DNA of 51,844 nt from Humibacillus sp. DSM 29435. Its GTDB lineage: Bacteria; Actinomycetota; Actinomycetes; Actinomycetales; Dermatophilaceae. The notes beneath the pieces were generated by a model that was given only the letters and a program-made list of their open reading frames with translations, searched no databases and had not been told where the DNA came from. The position numbers and the translations under genes were made by a program. Each line of letters opens with the position of its first letter. The stretch's first letter is position 1. Positions 23,531 through 31,521 of the stretch are shown one piece after another. The stretch is taken from positions 1 through 51,844 of the forward strand of contig NZ_MAST01000024.1 of NCBI RefSeq assembly GCF_001758225.1. Direction: 5' to 3'.

Positions 23531-24625
23531 TTGTTCAACCCCACCGACCTCGAGGCCCTGCGCGCTCGGGTCCAGCAGGCGATCGAGCAGCAGATCGCTG
23601 ACGGCGGCCGTGTGCTCGATGAGATCGGCGATGAGATCGCCCCGCTCACCGGCGCGGTCTCGGGGCTGCTCCGCGGAGGCAAGGGTCTGCGTGCCGGTTT
23701 CCTCTACTGGGGCTACCGGGCTGCGGGCGGCAGCGACTCCGACGCCCTGGTCCGGCTGGCCGCGAGCATGGAGTTCTTCCAGGGTGCCGCCCTGCTGCAC
23801 GACGACGTGATGGACCGCAGCGACACCCGGCGTGGCCAGCCGGCCGCTCATCGGGCCGTGGCTGCCCTGCATCGCGCGCAGGGCTGGGCCGGAGACGCAG
23901 ACCGCTTCGGTGAGGGCACCGCCATCCTGGCCGGCGACCTCTGCCTCACCTGGTGCGACGAGATGTACGCCACCTGCGGCCTGCCCGACGACGCCCTGGC
24001 GCGGGGCCGCTCCCAGTTCGACGGCATGCGCACCCAGCTCATGGGCGGCCAGTTCCTCGACCTGCTCGAGGCCGCGCGGGGCTGGTCGGGCCTTGACCTC
24101 GACGCCCGCATCGCCTCGGCGCGAAAGGTGATCCGCTTCAAGAGCGCGAAGTACACCATCGAGCAGCCGTTGGTCATCGGCGCCCTCGTCGGCGGCACCG
24201 ACCGGGCTGCCCTCGAGCCGCTCTCCACCTACGGCCTCGCGCTCGGCGAGGCCTTCCAGCTTCGCGATGACGTGCTCGGTGTCTTCGGCGACCCGGAGGC
24301 CACCGGGAAGCCGGCGGGCGACGACCTGCGCGAGGGCAAGCTCACGCTCCTGGTCGCCCACGCTCTCGGCGCCGCAGATGACGACGACCGAGCCACCGTC
24401 GAGACCCTGCTCGGCCGCGACGACCTCGACCAGGCCGGGGTCGGGACGATTCGCGGCATCATGACCGCGACCGGAGCAGTCGACCGGGTCGAGACCCTCA
24501 TCACCACGCTTGCCGACGACGCTCACGCAGCGGTCGAGAAGGCCCGCGCCTGCGGGCAATTCGATGAGCAACCCCTCGACGTGCTCGACGAGCTCGTCGG
24601 TGTGTCGACCGCCCGGTACGCCTGA
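23531..24625 (+). CDS. trans-polyprenyl diphosphate synthase (GGPP/farnesyl synthase type)
   Basis: A 364-residue all-alpha prenyltransferase that condenses isopentenyl diphosphate with allylic diphosphates. Both Asp-rich motifs are present: the first HDDVMDRSDTRRG (about residues 95-107) and the second QLRDDVLGVFGDPEATGKP (about 243-261), with GKGLRAGF near the N-terminus and KSAKYTIEQPL before the second motif. TTG at 23531 is the only plausible start close to the conserved FNPTDLEALR beginning; GAAGGGG lies about 8 bp before it. It lies where M. tuberculosis has idsA2 (Rv2173). Chain length of the product cannot be set from sequence alone. Confidence 0.9.
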   Translation: MFNPTDLEALRARVQQAIEQQIADGGRVLDEIGDEIAPLTGAVSGLLRGGKGLRAGFLYWGYRAAGGSDSDALVRLAASMEFFQGAALLHDDVMDRSDTRRGQPAAHRAVAALHRAQGWAGDADRFGEGTAILAGDLCLTWCDEMYATCGLPDDALARGRSQFDGMRTQLMGGQFLDLLEAARGWSGLDLDARIASARKVIRFKSAKYTIEQPLVIGALVGGTDRAALEPLSTYGLALGEAFQLRDDVLGVFGDPEATGKPAGDDLREGKLTLLVAHALGAADDDDRATVETLLGRDDLDQAGVGTIRGIMTATGAVDRVETLITTLADDAHAAVEKARACGQFDEQPLDVLDELVGVSTARYA

Positions 24626-24639
24626 CGTCGCCGATCGCC

Positions 24640-24687
24640 GACTGATCCGCAGACTGGTATGCCGCTTGACCGGCATCCGGATCAGTC
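24640..24687. terminator. bidirectional terminator-like cruciform
   Basis: GACTGATCCG (24640-24649) pairs perfectly with CGGATCAGTC (24678-24687), and inside it ATGCCG pairs with CGGCAT around a 6-base loop. It lies in the 147-bp gap between convergent genes and can end transcription in both directions, although no U tract is present. Confidence 0.55.
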
Positions 24688-24764
24688 TGCCGATCAGTCT
24701 GCGGTCACTGCTGTGACAGCGACACCAGCCGTAGACTGATCCGCCGCTTGACCGGCATCCGGAT
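24661..24764. repeat. dispersed 22-bp direct repeat
   Basis: Two identical 22-bp copies, starting GCCGCTTGACCGGCATCCGG, lie at 24661-24682 and 24743-24764. Both are preceded by ACTGATCCGC-like sequence, so a larger element of about 40 bp seems to have been copied. Both copies contain the GGCATCC word that recurs in the window. Confidence 0.8.
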
Positions 24765-24772
24765 GCCGGTGG

Positions 24773-25168
24773 TCACAGGGCAACCTCCATGGCGCGCCGA
24801 CGCACCTCCGTCTTGTGACCGGCCCAGAGCGCGTCGATGGGGGCCCCGTCGACCGGCAGCGTGGGGTCGGGGGTGAAGAGCCACTCGATGATCTCGTCGT
24901 CGCGCATCCCGCTGTCGGCCAGCACCGTGAAGGTGCCGCGCAGCTCGGACCGAGGGCCCTCGTCGTTGAAGAACCGGGTCGGAACGGCCACCACCTTCCG
25001 ATCACCGATGCGAGCGCTCAGCACCTCGCGGTCGACGATGAGCTGACGGGCGGCGGACAGCCGGAGGCCGAGGCGGTCGGCGACCTCGGGCACAGTGAGC
25101 CAGTCGGCCACGAGTGCTTCCAGGGAGCCACCGGTCGGAGGCGTGGTCATCTCAGGTGGTGTCGTCAC
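24773..25168 (-). CDS. Rv2175c family DNA-binding protein
   Basis: A 131-residue protein with an N-terminal helix-turn-helix of the excisionase/MerR-like type (WLTVPEVADRLGLRLSAARQLI, about 23-44, followed by REVLSARIGDRKVVAVPTRF) and a C-terminal helical extension (LRGTFTVLADSGMRDDEIIEWLFTP). This is the pattern of M. tuberculosis Rv2175c, a DNA-binding protein shown to be phosphorylated by PknL. The pknL gene lies nearby (26473), as in mycobacteria. The N-terminus is Thr-rich (TTPPEMTTPPTGG), a plausible phosphorylation target by comparison with the known family site. Converges with the polyprenyl synthase gene. Confidence 0.88.
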   Translation of the reverse strand: MTTPPEMTTPPTGGSLEALVADWLTVPEVADRLGLRLSAARQLIVDREVLSARIGDRKVVAVPTRFFNDEGPRSELRGTFTVLADSGMRDDEIIEWLFTPDPTLPVDGAPIDALWAGHKTEVRRRAMEVAL

Positions 25169-25238
25169 TGCGCAGAGTCTGCCACCTGCCCCCGGCGCGC
25201 GCGGCGGGCCGCCCAGTTCGTGCTCGTCCAGTCGGCGT

Positions 25239-25270
25239 GGATGCCGGGCGGATGCCGGGCGGATGCCGGT
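25239..25270. repeat. 11-bp tandem repeat with GGATGCCG word
   Basis: Three head-to-tail copies of GGATGCCGGGC (the third ends GGTGA) lie upstream of Rv2175c in the divergent gap shared with the LysM gene. A further inverted copy (GACATCCGGG) follows. Confidence 0.7.
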
Positions 25271-25303
25271 GACATCCGGGGGGGAAGAGCGGTCGCATCT
25301 CAG

Positions 25304-25331
25304 TTGAATTACACAAGTGTGGTTTTACTTT
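25304..25331 (+). promoter_or_regulatory. AT-rich promoter of the LysM/transglycosylase gene
   Basis: TTGAAT (25304-25309) and TACTTT (25326-25331) are separated by 16 bp, a close match to a housekeeping sigma-70-type promoter. The surrounding 60 bp are strikingly AT-rich compared with the rest of the window. A 5' leader of about 90 nt containing a run of eight C follows, with no known riboswitch fold seen. Confidence 0.55.
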
Positions 25332-25429
25332 AGTGATCAAACATCTACTACTGTCGCAAAAGCCCCCCCCGCCCCTACAGCCTCAGTACCGAAACCCTGC
25401 CCCCGCCGCAGGCCCCGGGAAGGACCTCC

Positions 25430-26395
25430 ATGCCCCTCGCCGCCGACGTTGCGACCCTGGCCCCAGCACCACACGCCCTGTTCGCGCCCCTCACCGCCGT
25501 CTCCGGCTCCTGGAAGACGATCGTCGTACGCCCGGGCGACACGCTCTGGGACCTCGCCATCCGCTACCGCACCACGCCTCAGGCCCTCGTGGCCAAGAAC
25601 CGCCTGCGCGGCGGTGGGCACCTGCTCGCCGTGGGGCAGAAGCTGCTCGTCCCTGGGGCGACCCCGTCGAAGACGCCCTCCAGGCCACCGTCGAAGACCG
25701 GTTCGACGGCATCCGGCACGACGAGCCCGAAGACACCGACGGGCTCGACTCGCACCCACGTGGTCACGGCCGGCGAGACGATGACCGGAATCGCGCGACG
25801 CTACGGCCTGTCGCTGACCAAGCTGCTCGCGGCGAACCGTCTGCCCAACTCCGGCACGATCTTCGTCGGCCAGCGGATCAGGGTGCCCGGGGCCACGTCA
25901 GCCTCCCCCGCGCCGGCCAAGCCGTCCGCCAAGCCGGCGAACAAGCCGAGCCCCTATGCCGCCGCCGTCGCCCACAGCAAGGCGCTGCTCGCCGGACGGT
26001 CGGTGCCCAGTCGCACCACGACGGCCGCGATGATCCGCACCACGGCCCTTCGTCATGGCGTCGACCCGCGCCTCGCCCTGGCGATCGGCTGGCAGGAGTC
26101 GGGCTGGAACCAGCGCGCCGTGTCGTACACCAACGCGGTCGGGGTGATGCAGATCATGCCGATCTCCGGCACCTGGGCGGCACAGCTCGCCGGGCGAAAG
26201 CTCGACCTCTACGACGCTGCCGACAACATCACGGCCGGGGTGCTCATCCTGCGTGCCCTGCAGCGCAGCGCCGACACGCGCGAGCAGGCCATCGCGGCGT
26301 ACTACCAAGGGCTCTCGTCGGTGCGCAGCCGTGGCCTGTACACCGACACGAAGGCTTACGTCGCCTCGATCCTGAAGATCTACACCCGGATGTGA
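25430..26395 (+). CDS. LysM and SLT-type transglycosylase domain protein
   Basis: A 321-residue cell-wall protein with two LysM peptidoglycan-binding domains (about residues 27-75, VVRPGDTLWDLAIRYRTTPQ; and about 107-155, VVTAGETMTGIARRYGLSLT) joined by a Ser/Thr/Pro/Lys linker, followed by a soluble lytic transglycosylase domain (about 195-321) with the catalytic Glu in IGWQESGWNQRAVSYTNAVG and the motif GVMQIMP. It would cleave the glycan strands of peptidoglycan. Oddly, the N-terminus (MPLAADVATLAPAPHALF) has no basic cluster and is only weakly like a signal peptide; the ATG follows GGGAAGGACC and no better start is in frame. The stop lies 77 bp before pknL, and the two may share cell-envelope control. 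Confidence 0.87.
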   Translation: MPLAADVATLAPAPHALFAPLTAVSGSWKTIVVRPGDTLWDLAIRYRTTPQALVAKNRLRGGGHLLAVGQKLLVPGATPSKTPSRPPSKTGSTASGTTSPKTPTGSTRTHVVTAGETMTGIARRYGLSLTKLLAANRLPNSGTIFVGQRIRVPGATSASPAPAKPSAKPANKPSPYAAAVAHSKALLAGRSVPSRTTTAAMIRTTALRHGVDPRLALAIGWQESGWNQRAVSYTNAVGVMQIMPISGTWAAQLAGRKLDLYDAADNITAGVLILRALQRSADTREQAIAAYYQGLSSVRSRGLYTDTKAYVASILKIYTRM

Positions 26396-26460
26396 CCCGC
26401 GCGTAGGGCCGTGACCAGGCTCCGTGCCGGAACCTCCCGGAGTTGCACCGGAAGGGACCG

Positions 26461-26466
26461 TAAACT
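26461..26466 (+). promoter_or_regulatory. -10 box of pknL, probably leaderless
   Basis: TAAACT fits TANNNT and lies 6 bp before the GTG start of pknL, with no ribosome binding site between. Confidence 0.55.
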
Positions 26467-26472
26467 CCTCCC

Positions 26473-28614
26473 GTGACGTCCAGCGTGGCGGACGCGCTCG
26501 TGGGTCGGGTGATCGACGGGCGCTACCGCATCATCTCCCACCTCGCGGACGGTGGCATGGCCTCCGTCTACGTGGCACTCGACGCACGCCTCGACCGGGA
26601 GGTCGCGGTCAAGATCATGCGGCCGGGCCTCGCGACCGACCACGTGTTCGTCGAGCGTTTCCGGGCGGAGGCCCGCTCGGCCGCTCGGCTCAGCCACCCC
26701 AACGTCGTCGCGGTCTTCGACCAGGGCGAGTGCGACGGCGACGTCTTCCTCGCCATGGAGCTCGTCGAGGGCAAGACCCTTCGCGACGTGATCCACGAGG
26801 AGTCACCCCTCACCGCGCGCGAGTCGCTCGCCATCCTCGAACCCATCCTCGAAGCGCTGCGCGCTGCCCACCTGGCCGGCATCATCCACCGCGACGTCAA
26901 GCCCGAGAACGTCATCGTGCGCCACGACGGCGAGGTCAAGGTGGCCGACTTCGGACTGGCCCGGGCCATCACCAACCAGACCACCACGAGCCAGACCGGC
27001 GTGCTACTCGGAACCGTGTCCTACCTCTCGCCCGAGCAGGTCGAACGCGGCACCGCCGACCAGCGCAGCGACGTGTATGCCGCTGGGCTGGTGCTCTTCG
27101 AGATGCTCACCGGGCGCAAGGCGGTCACGGGCGAGACCCCGATCCAGATCGCCTACAAGCACGTCCACGGTTCCATCCCCCCGCCCTCGAGCCTGGTGCC
27201 GACGGTGCCTCGAGAGCTCGACGACCTCGTTGCCGAAGCGGTCGCGGTGGAGCCGGCCGACCGGTTCGCGTCGGCGCAGGCCCTGCTGACGGCGCTGCGC
27301 TCCGTTCGTCGCTCCCTGCGCCCGGAACAGCTCGACCGTCGCGGCAGCCTCGCCGTCAGCAACGACTCGAGCCGGTTCGCTCCCCCACTCCCAGAGGCCT
27401 CCACCGGTAGGCGAGGGGCGAGCCCGACGAGTCCGTCGGCCGGTCGCGAGGCCGCGGGCAGCCACCCAGCCCAGACCGCCGGTGCCGGCCACGTTGCGGA
27501 CGGCAACCCCGACGGCGGCGCCCACGACGACCGCACGCACACCGCCCGCATCGTTAGGGCCGGCGCGGCCAGCCGTACGCTGCCCGAGCACATCGAACGG
27601 ATCAAACGCCTCGACCGGCCCCTCGACGCCGCCCGCGCCGAGCGGGCCGAGACTGCGGCGGGCCGCGGCTCCGAACGCCCCGCCGTGTCGAAGACCACCG
27701 CCCTGCCGATCGGCGCAGAGCTGCCCCGCGAGCGTCGTCGGTGGCCATGGTGGCTCGCCGCGGCACTGCTGGTGCTCGGCGGCGGAGGCGCAGGCTGGTG
27801 GTTCAGCGCCGGGCCCGGCGCGTCCACCACGGTTCCCGCCGTCGTCGGGCAACAGGTCAGCGCGGCCGACGGCGTGTTCGCCGAAGCGTCACTGAACTCC
27901 GAGACCAGCGAGGAGTTCTCCGAGACCCGGGCGAAGGGCACCGTGCTGCGCACCTCGCCGGCCGCGGGCACCGAGGTGTCGAAGCAGACGAAGGTGCTCG
28001 TCGTGGTCTCCAAGGGCCAGGAACGCTACGCCGTGCCCACGTTGACGGGGTCGAAGGCCGACACGGTGGCGGCCTCGCTGTCCGGACGCAAGCTCAAGCT
28101 GGGCGACACCACCGAGGCGTTCAGCGAGACCGTCGCGGCCGGGGTGGTGATCTCGCAGCAACCCGCGCCCGGCGCCTCGGTGCGCCGAGACACCCCGGTC
28201 ACCGTCGTGGTCTCCAAGGGCCGGCAACCCATCAAGGTACCCGCGGTCAAGGGGCTCGCGATCGACGCGGCCACCGCCGCCATCACCGATGCCGGGCTCA
28301 CCGCCAAGCGCGTCGACGACGCGAACAGCGACACCGTGCCCGCCGGGCAGGTCATCACGCAGAAGCCGGCGGCCGGCACCCTGTTCCGCGGACAGCCCGT
28401 CGAGATCACCGTGTCCAAGGGGCCGGTCATGGTGCAGGTGCCGAAGGTGGTCGGGCGCCCCGTGGCCGAGGCCGAGAAGGCTCTCACCGATCTGGGCTTC
28501 ACCGTCAAGAAGGAGTACCCCTTCGGGCGGCTCTTCGACCTCGTGAGGGTGCAGAGCGTCGAAGGCGGGCAGTCGGTACGCAAGGGCGCGACCATCGTGC
28601 TGACGATCGTCTGA
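26473..28614 (+). CDS. pknL: serine/threonine protein kinase with PASTA domains
   Basis: A 713-residue receptor kinase. The N-terminal kinase domain (about 13-275) has the Gly-rich loop LADGGMASVYVA, catalytic Lys47 in VAVKIM, HRDVKPENV (139-147) and DFGLARA, so it should be active. A disordered juxtamembrane stretch follows, then one membrane helix (WWLAAALLVLGGGGAGWW, about 422-440) and four extracellular PASTA domains to the end, which bind muropeptides or lipid II. Mycobacterial PknL has a shorter or no such PASTA array, so this protein is nearer to PknB in build; the name follows the Rv2175c context (gene 24773-25168). No ribosome binding site is seen before the GTG and a -10 box is 6 bp away. 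The EamA gene follows after 7 bp. Confidence 0.88.
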   Translation: MTSSVADALVGRVIDGRYRIISHLADGGMASVYVALDARLDREVAVKIMRPGLATDHVFVERFRAEARSAARLSHPNVVAVFDQGECDGDVFLAMELVEGKTLRDVIHEESPLTARESLAILEPILEALRAAHLAGIIHRDVKPENVIVRHDGEVKVADFGLARAITNQTTTSQTGVLLGTVSYLSPEQVERGTADQRSDVYAAGLVLFEMLTGRKAVTGETPIQIAYKHVHGSIPPPSSLVPTVPRELDDLVAEAVAVEPADRFASAQALLTALRSVRRSLRPEQLDRRGSLAVSNDSSRFAPPLPEASTGRRGASPTSPSAGREAAGSHPAQTAGAGHVADGNPDGGAHDDRTHTARIVRAGAASRTLPEHIERIKRLDRPLDAARAERAETAAGRGSERPAVSKTTALPIGAELPRERRRWPWWLAAALLVLGGGGAGWWFSAGPGASTTVPAVVGQQVSAADGVFAEASLNSETSEEFSETRAKGTVLRTSPAAGTEVSKQTKVLVVVSKGQERYAVPTLTGSKADTVAASLSGRKLKLGDTTEAFSETVAAGVVISQQPAPGASVRRDTPVTVVVSKGRQPIKVPAVKGLAIDAATAAITDAGLTAKRVDDANSDTVPAGQVITQKPAAGTLFRGQPVEITVSKGPVMVQVPKVVGRPVAEAEKALTDLGFTVKKEYPFGRLFDLVRVQSVEGGQSVRKGATIVLTIV

Positions 28615-28621
28615 CCCCCGG

Positions 28622-29539
28622 ATGTCCAGGCAGCACCCGGCATCCCTCTCACCCCGGGCCGGCTGGGCCACGGCGCTGCTCGTGGCCCTCACCGCGGTCT
28701 GGGGGTCGACCTTCTTCCTCATCCACGACCTGGTCGAGACCGTGCCACCGGTCGACTTCCTTGCGGTGCGGTTCGTCATCGCGGCGGTCATCATGGTCGT
28801 GCTGTTCCGTCGACCGCTGCGGGCCCTGACCCGTCAGCAGGTGCTGGTGGGTTCGGGGCTGGGCGCTCTCTACGGGGGCGCGCAGATCCTGCAGACCCAG
28901 GGCCTGGCCACGACACCGGCATCCGTCTCGGGGTTCATCACCGGCAGCTACGTCGTGCTGACGCCGGTGTTCACGGCTGTGCTGCTGAGGCAGCGGGTGG
29001 CGGGGGCGACGTGGGCCGCGGTCGGGATCGCGACGTCCGGGTTGGCCCTGCTCTCGCTCAACGGGGTGAGTATCGGCTTCGGCGAGGCGATCACCCTGCT
29101 GGGCGCCGTGCTCTACGCACTGCACATCATCGGGCTCGGCCGCTACAGCGCAACTGAGATCGCCACAGGTCTCTCGGTCGTGCAGATGGTCGTCATCGCG
29201 GTGATCTGCACCGTCGGTGCGCTGCCCGGCGGAATCGTGCTGCCTGACACCCCGGGTCGGTGGGCCTCCTTGCTCTACATGGTGGTGTTCGCCAGCATCC
29301 TCGCGCTGTGGGCCCAGACGTGGGCGCAGGCGCACCTTCCGGCCACGCGGGCCGCGATCATCATGACCCTCGAGCCGGTGTTCGCAGCCACCTTCGCGGT
29401 GGTACTGGGCAACGAGGCCGCCACGTGGCGGATGCTCGTCGGTGGCGCCCTCGTGCTCACGGCGATGTACGCCATCGAGCTGCGGGCCCGCCGGCGCCCC
29501 GGAGAGCTACCGGTCGAGGCCCTGCACCACGAGGTCTGA
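28622..29539 (+). CDS. EamA family (DMT) transporter
   Basis: A 305-residue membrane protein with ten hydrophobic helices in two EamA repeats (first begins TALLVALTAVWGSTFFLIHD, second near GEAITLLGAVLYALHIIGLG), ending in a C-terminal charged tail. Members of the drug/metabolite transporter superfamily export amino acids, metabolites or toxins; the substrate here is unknown. The conserved Glu/Pro motif MTLEPVFAATFAVVLGNE is present in the second half. It begins 7 bp after the pknL stop, so it is co-transcribed with the kinase. A terminator-like hairpin follows at 29575-29602. Confidence 0.88.
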   Translation: MSRQHPASLSPRAGWATALLVALTAVWGSTFFLIHDLVETVPPVDFLAVRFVIAAVIMVVLFRRPLRALTRQQVLVGSGLGALYGGAQILQTQGLATTPASVSGFITGSYVVLTPVFTAVLLRQRVAGATWAAVGIATSGLALLSLNGVSIGFGEAITLLGAVLYALHIIGLGRYSATEIATGLSVVQMVVIAVICTVGALPGGIVLPDTPGRWASLLYMVVFASILALWAQTWAQAHLPATRAAIIMTLEPVFAATFAVVLGNEAATWRMLVGGALVLTAMYAIELRARRRPGELPVEALHHEV

Positions 29540-29574
29540 CCTACCGCACGCGGTTCGAACGACGGGTTGGTGAG

Positions 29575-29602
29575 CGAACGAGGTGGTGTACCACCGCGTT
29601 CG
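29575..29602. terminator. bidirectional terminator between EamA gene and aroG
   Basis: CGAACG-A-GGTGG, loop TGTA, CCACC-G-CGTTCG: an 11-bp stem with one mismatch, located between two convergent genes. A second nearby inverted repeat (CGAACGA/TCGTTCG, 29607-29621) adds to the structure. Confidence 0.6.
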
Positions 29603-29620
29603 ACCTCGAACGAGTCGTTC

Positions 29621-29660
29621 GCGGGGGAAAGCGGGGGAAAGCGGGGGTGGGGTGGGGTGG
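29621..29660 (+). repeat. G-rich repeat with quadruplex potential
   Basis: Two GCGGGGGAAA units followed by a run of GGGGG, GGGG, GGGG and GG blocks give at least five G-tracts on the plus strand, ending exactly at the stop codon of aroG. This could form a G-quadruplex in DNA or in a plus-strand read-through transcript. Confidence 0.55.
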
Positions 29661-31049
29661 TCAGGCCTGAGCCAGCATCTCGGAGACCACGAACGCCAGC
29701 TCGAGCGACTGCTGGTGGTTCAGGCGCGGGTCGCACAACGACTCGTAGCGCTTCTCGAGGTCGGAGTCGATGATCTTGCCGAACCCGCCGAGGCACTCGG
29801 TGACGTCGTTTCCGGTCAGCTCGACGTGGATGCCGCCGGGCACGGTTCCGAGCGACTGGTGCACCTCGAAGAACCCGCGCACCTCCTCGACGATGTCCTC
29901 GAAGTCGCGGGTCTTGTAGCCCGAGGGGCTCTCGAACGTGTTGCCGTGCATGGGGTCGCAGATCCAGGTGACGGTGGCGCCCGAGGCGGTCACCTTGTCG
30001 ACGATGGCGGGCAGGGCGTCGCGCACCGTGCCCGCGCCCATCCTGGTGATGAAGGTCAGCCGGCCGGGGGTGCGGCCCGGGTCGACCTTGTCGATGAGCC
30101 GAAGCACCTCGTCGATGTCGGCCTTGGGGCCGAGCTTGACGCCGATGGGGTTGCTGATGCGCGACACGAAGTCGACGTGGGAGCCGTCCAGCTGACGGGT
30201 GCGCTCCCCCACCCACACGAAGTGGCTCGAGGTGTCGTAAAGCTTCCCGGTGCGCGAGTCGATCCGCGTCAGCGGTCGTTCGTAGTCGAGCAGCAGGGCC
30301 TCGTGGGAGGCGAAGAACTCGACGGTGCGCAGCTTGTCGAAGTCGGCCCCGCACGCGGCCATGAACTTCATCGCCTTGTCGATGTCGTGGGCGATCTTCT
30401 CGTAGCGGGAGTTGGCCGAGTTCGTGACGAAACCCCGGTTCCACTCGTGCACGTACCGCAGGTCGGCGAAGCCGCCCGTGGTGAAGGCACGCACGAGGTT
30501 GAGGGTCGCCGAGCTCGCGTGGTAGGCCCGCACGAGACGTTGCGGGTCGGGGGTGCGAGCCGACTCGTGGAAGGCGAAGTCGTTGACCATGTCGCCGCGG
30601 AAGGCCGGCAGGGTGACCCCGTCGCGGGTCTCGACGGTCGAGCTGCGCGGCTTGGCGTACTGCCCGGCCATGCGACCGATCTTCACGACCGGCACCGAGG
30701 CGCCGTAGGTGAGCACGGCCGCCATCTGCAGGATGGTCTTGACCCGGTCGCGGATGTTGTCGGCCGTCGCGGACGCGAAGGTCTCGGCGCAGTCTCCGCC
30801 CTGAAGCACGAACGCCTCGCCGACCGCAGCAGAGGCCATCCGCTCGGTGAGGATGTCGCACTCGCCGGCAAAGACGAGCGGGGGGTAGGAGGCGAGGGTG
30901 GCGGTCACCTCGGCAAGCGCCGCCGTGTCGGGCCAGCTGGGCTGCTGCGCGGCCTCGAGCGCCGCCGCAGCCGCGTTGAGCTCGGCGATGGCCTGCGACC
31001 CGTCGGCGGCGATCTGCTCTGCGTCGGAGACAGCGGTGCTCGTGTTCAC
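29661..31049 (-). CDS. aroG: class II 3-deoxy-7-phosphoheptulonate synthase (DAHP synthase)
   Basis: A 462-residue enzyme of the class II (plant-like) AroA family, the first step of the shikimate pathway, condensing phosphoenolpyruvate and erythrose 4-phosphate. Signature regions are FAGECDILTERM, QGGDCAETFAS, the metal-site Cys in QGGDCAE, KIGRMAGQYAKPRSS, SHFVWVGERTRQLDGSHVDF, and near the C-terminus CDPMHGNTF and VPGGIHVELTGNDVTECLGG. Length equals that of M. tuberculosis AroG (Rv2178c), which lies in the same relative position. GTG at 31049 is preferred; the frame is open 16 codons further but the TACGCT -10 box at 31056-31061 lies inside that stretch. Confidence 0.94.
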   Translation of the reverse strand: MNTSTAVSDAEQIAADGSQAIAELNAAAAALEAAQQPSWPDTAALAEVTATLASYPPLVFAGECDILTERMASAAVGEAFVLQGGDCAETFASATADNIRDRVKTILQMAAVLTYGASVPVVKIGRMAGQYAKPRSSTVETRDGVTLPAFRGDMVNDFAFHESARTPDPQRLVRAYHASSATLNLVRAFTTGGFADLRYVHEWNRGFVTNSANSRYEKIAHDIDKAMKFMAACGADFDKLRTVEFFASHEALLLDYERPLTRIDSRTGKLYDTSSHFVWVGERTRQLDGSHVDFVSRISNPIGVKLGPKADIDEVLRLIDKVDPGRTPGRLTFITRMGAGTVRDALPAIVDKVTASGATVTWICDPMHGNTFESPSGYKTRDFEDIVEEVRGFFEVHQSLGTVPGGIHVELTGNDVTECLGGFGKIIDSDLEKRYESLCDPRLNHQQSLELAFVVSEMLAQA

Positions 31050-31055
31050 GGTTCC

Positions 31056-31061
31056 AGCGTA
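31056..31061 (-). promoter_or_regulatory. -10 box of aroG, probably leaderless
   Basis: TACGCT (minus strand) is 6 bp before the aroG GTG at 31049, with no ribosome binding site. Confidence 0.55.
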
Positions 31062-31113
31062 GATGCGCCTCCACCGGCCAACGGCTCGGGTCCGCATCGC
31101 GGTACCTCTGACC

Positions 31114-31485
31114 TCACCTCCAGCGACGCCCGCGTGCCTTTCGGGGCGTCTTCACCCCGTACGTCCGAGCGAGATCAAGCACGTGGGGGCACGGCTGTGG
31201 CAACCCACACGCCTTGGACACCACCGGCTCGTCGGGCCCGGAAAGTTCTGCCGCGGCCGCCGCCCCGTGCTCACCCAGAAGGGCTCGGTCGGCCCGAAGA
31301 CTCTTCAGCAGCTGCTCTATCGACCCCGTGCCGGTGGTACAGCAGCTCGACGTGGTGTTCAGCGACACCGACTGCAGGGCGTCGATGCGGGCATCGATGG
31401 CGTAGCGCACCACCAGGTACAGGTCGGGCACCTCCGGCGACTCGACGTGCCTCGCCAGGTCAGGGGCCGCGACCTCGTCACTCAT
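31114..31485 (-). CDS. conserved-looking hypothetical protein
   Basis: A 123-residue soluble protein that I do not recognise. It begins MSDEVAAPDLARHVESPEVP, has a helical middle (DLYLVVRYAIDARIDALQSV), the pair of adjacent Cys in SSCCTTGTGSIEQLLKSLRA and a basic C-terminus (TPRKARGRRWR). Third codon positions are strongly GC-rich, which supports that it is a real gene. It lies between the response regulator and aroG on the same strand. A TACGCT -10 box (31494-31499) is 8 bp before the ATG. The frame also allows a GTG 6 bp earlier. Confidence 0.65.
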   Translation of the reverse strand: MSDEVAAPDLARHVESPEVPDLYLVVRYAIDARIDALQSVSLNTTSSCCTTGTGSIEQLLKSLRADRALLGEHGAAAAAELSGPDEPVVSKACGLPQPCPHVLDLARTYGVKTPRKARGRRWR

Positions 31486-31521
31486 GGTCACCGAGCGTAG
31501 CCCGACCACCGGTTTGCCGGG

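Noticed and set aside
25338-25429. A riboswitch (for example of the c-di-AMP type found before wall-hydrolase genes) in the LysM leader
   Set aside because: The leader is only about 90 nt with a C-run and I could not find the conserved core of any known class.
25333-25440. A frameshift in the C-run before the LysM gene that would add an N-terminus
   Set aside because: The alternative frame gives a Pro-rich stretch without a signal-peptide pattern, and the AT-rich part fits a promoter better.
29551-29565. A GGTTCGAA sequence resembling a tRNA T-loop
   Set aside because: No acceptor, D or anticodon arm can be built around it; it belongs to the inverted repeats of the terminator.
29606-29621. 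A second SOS-like box, TCGAAC-GAGTC-GTTCG
   Set aside because: The spacer is 5 bp instead of 4 and it is part of the terminator structure between convergent genes, so it is not at a promoter.
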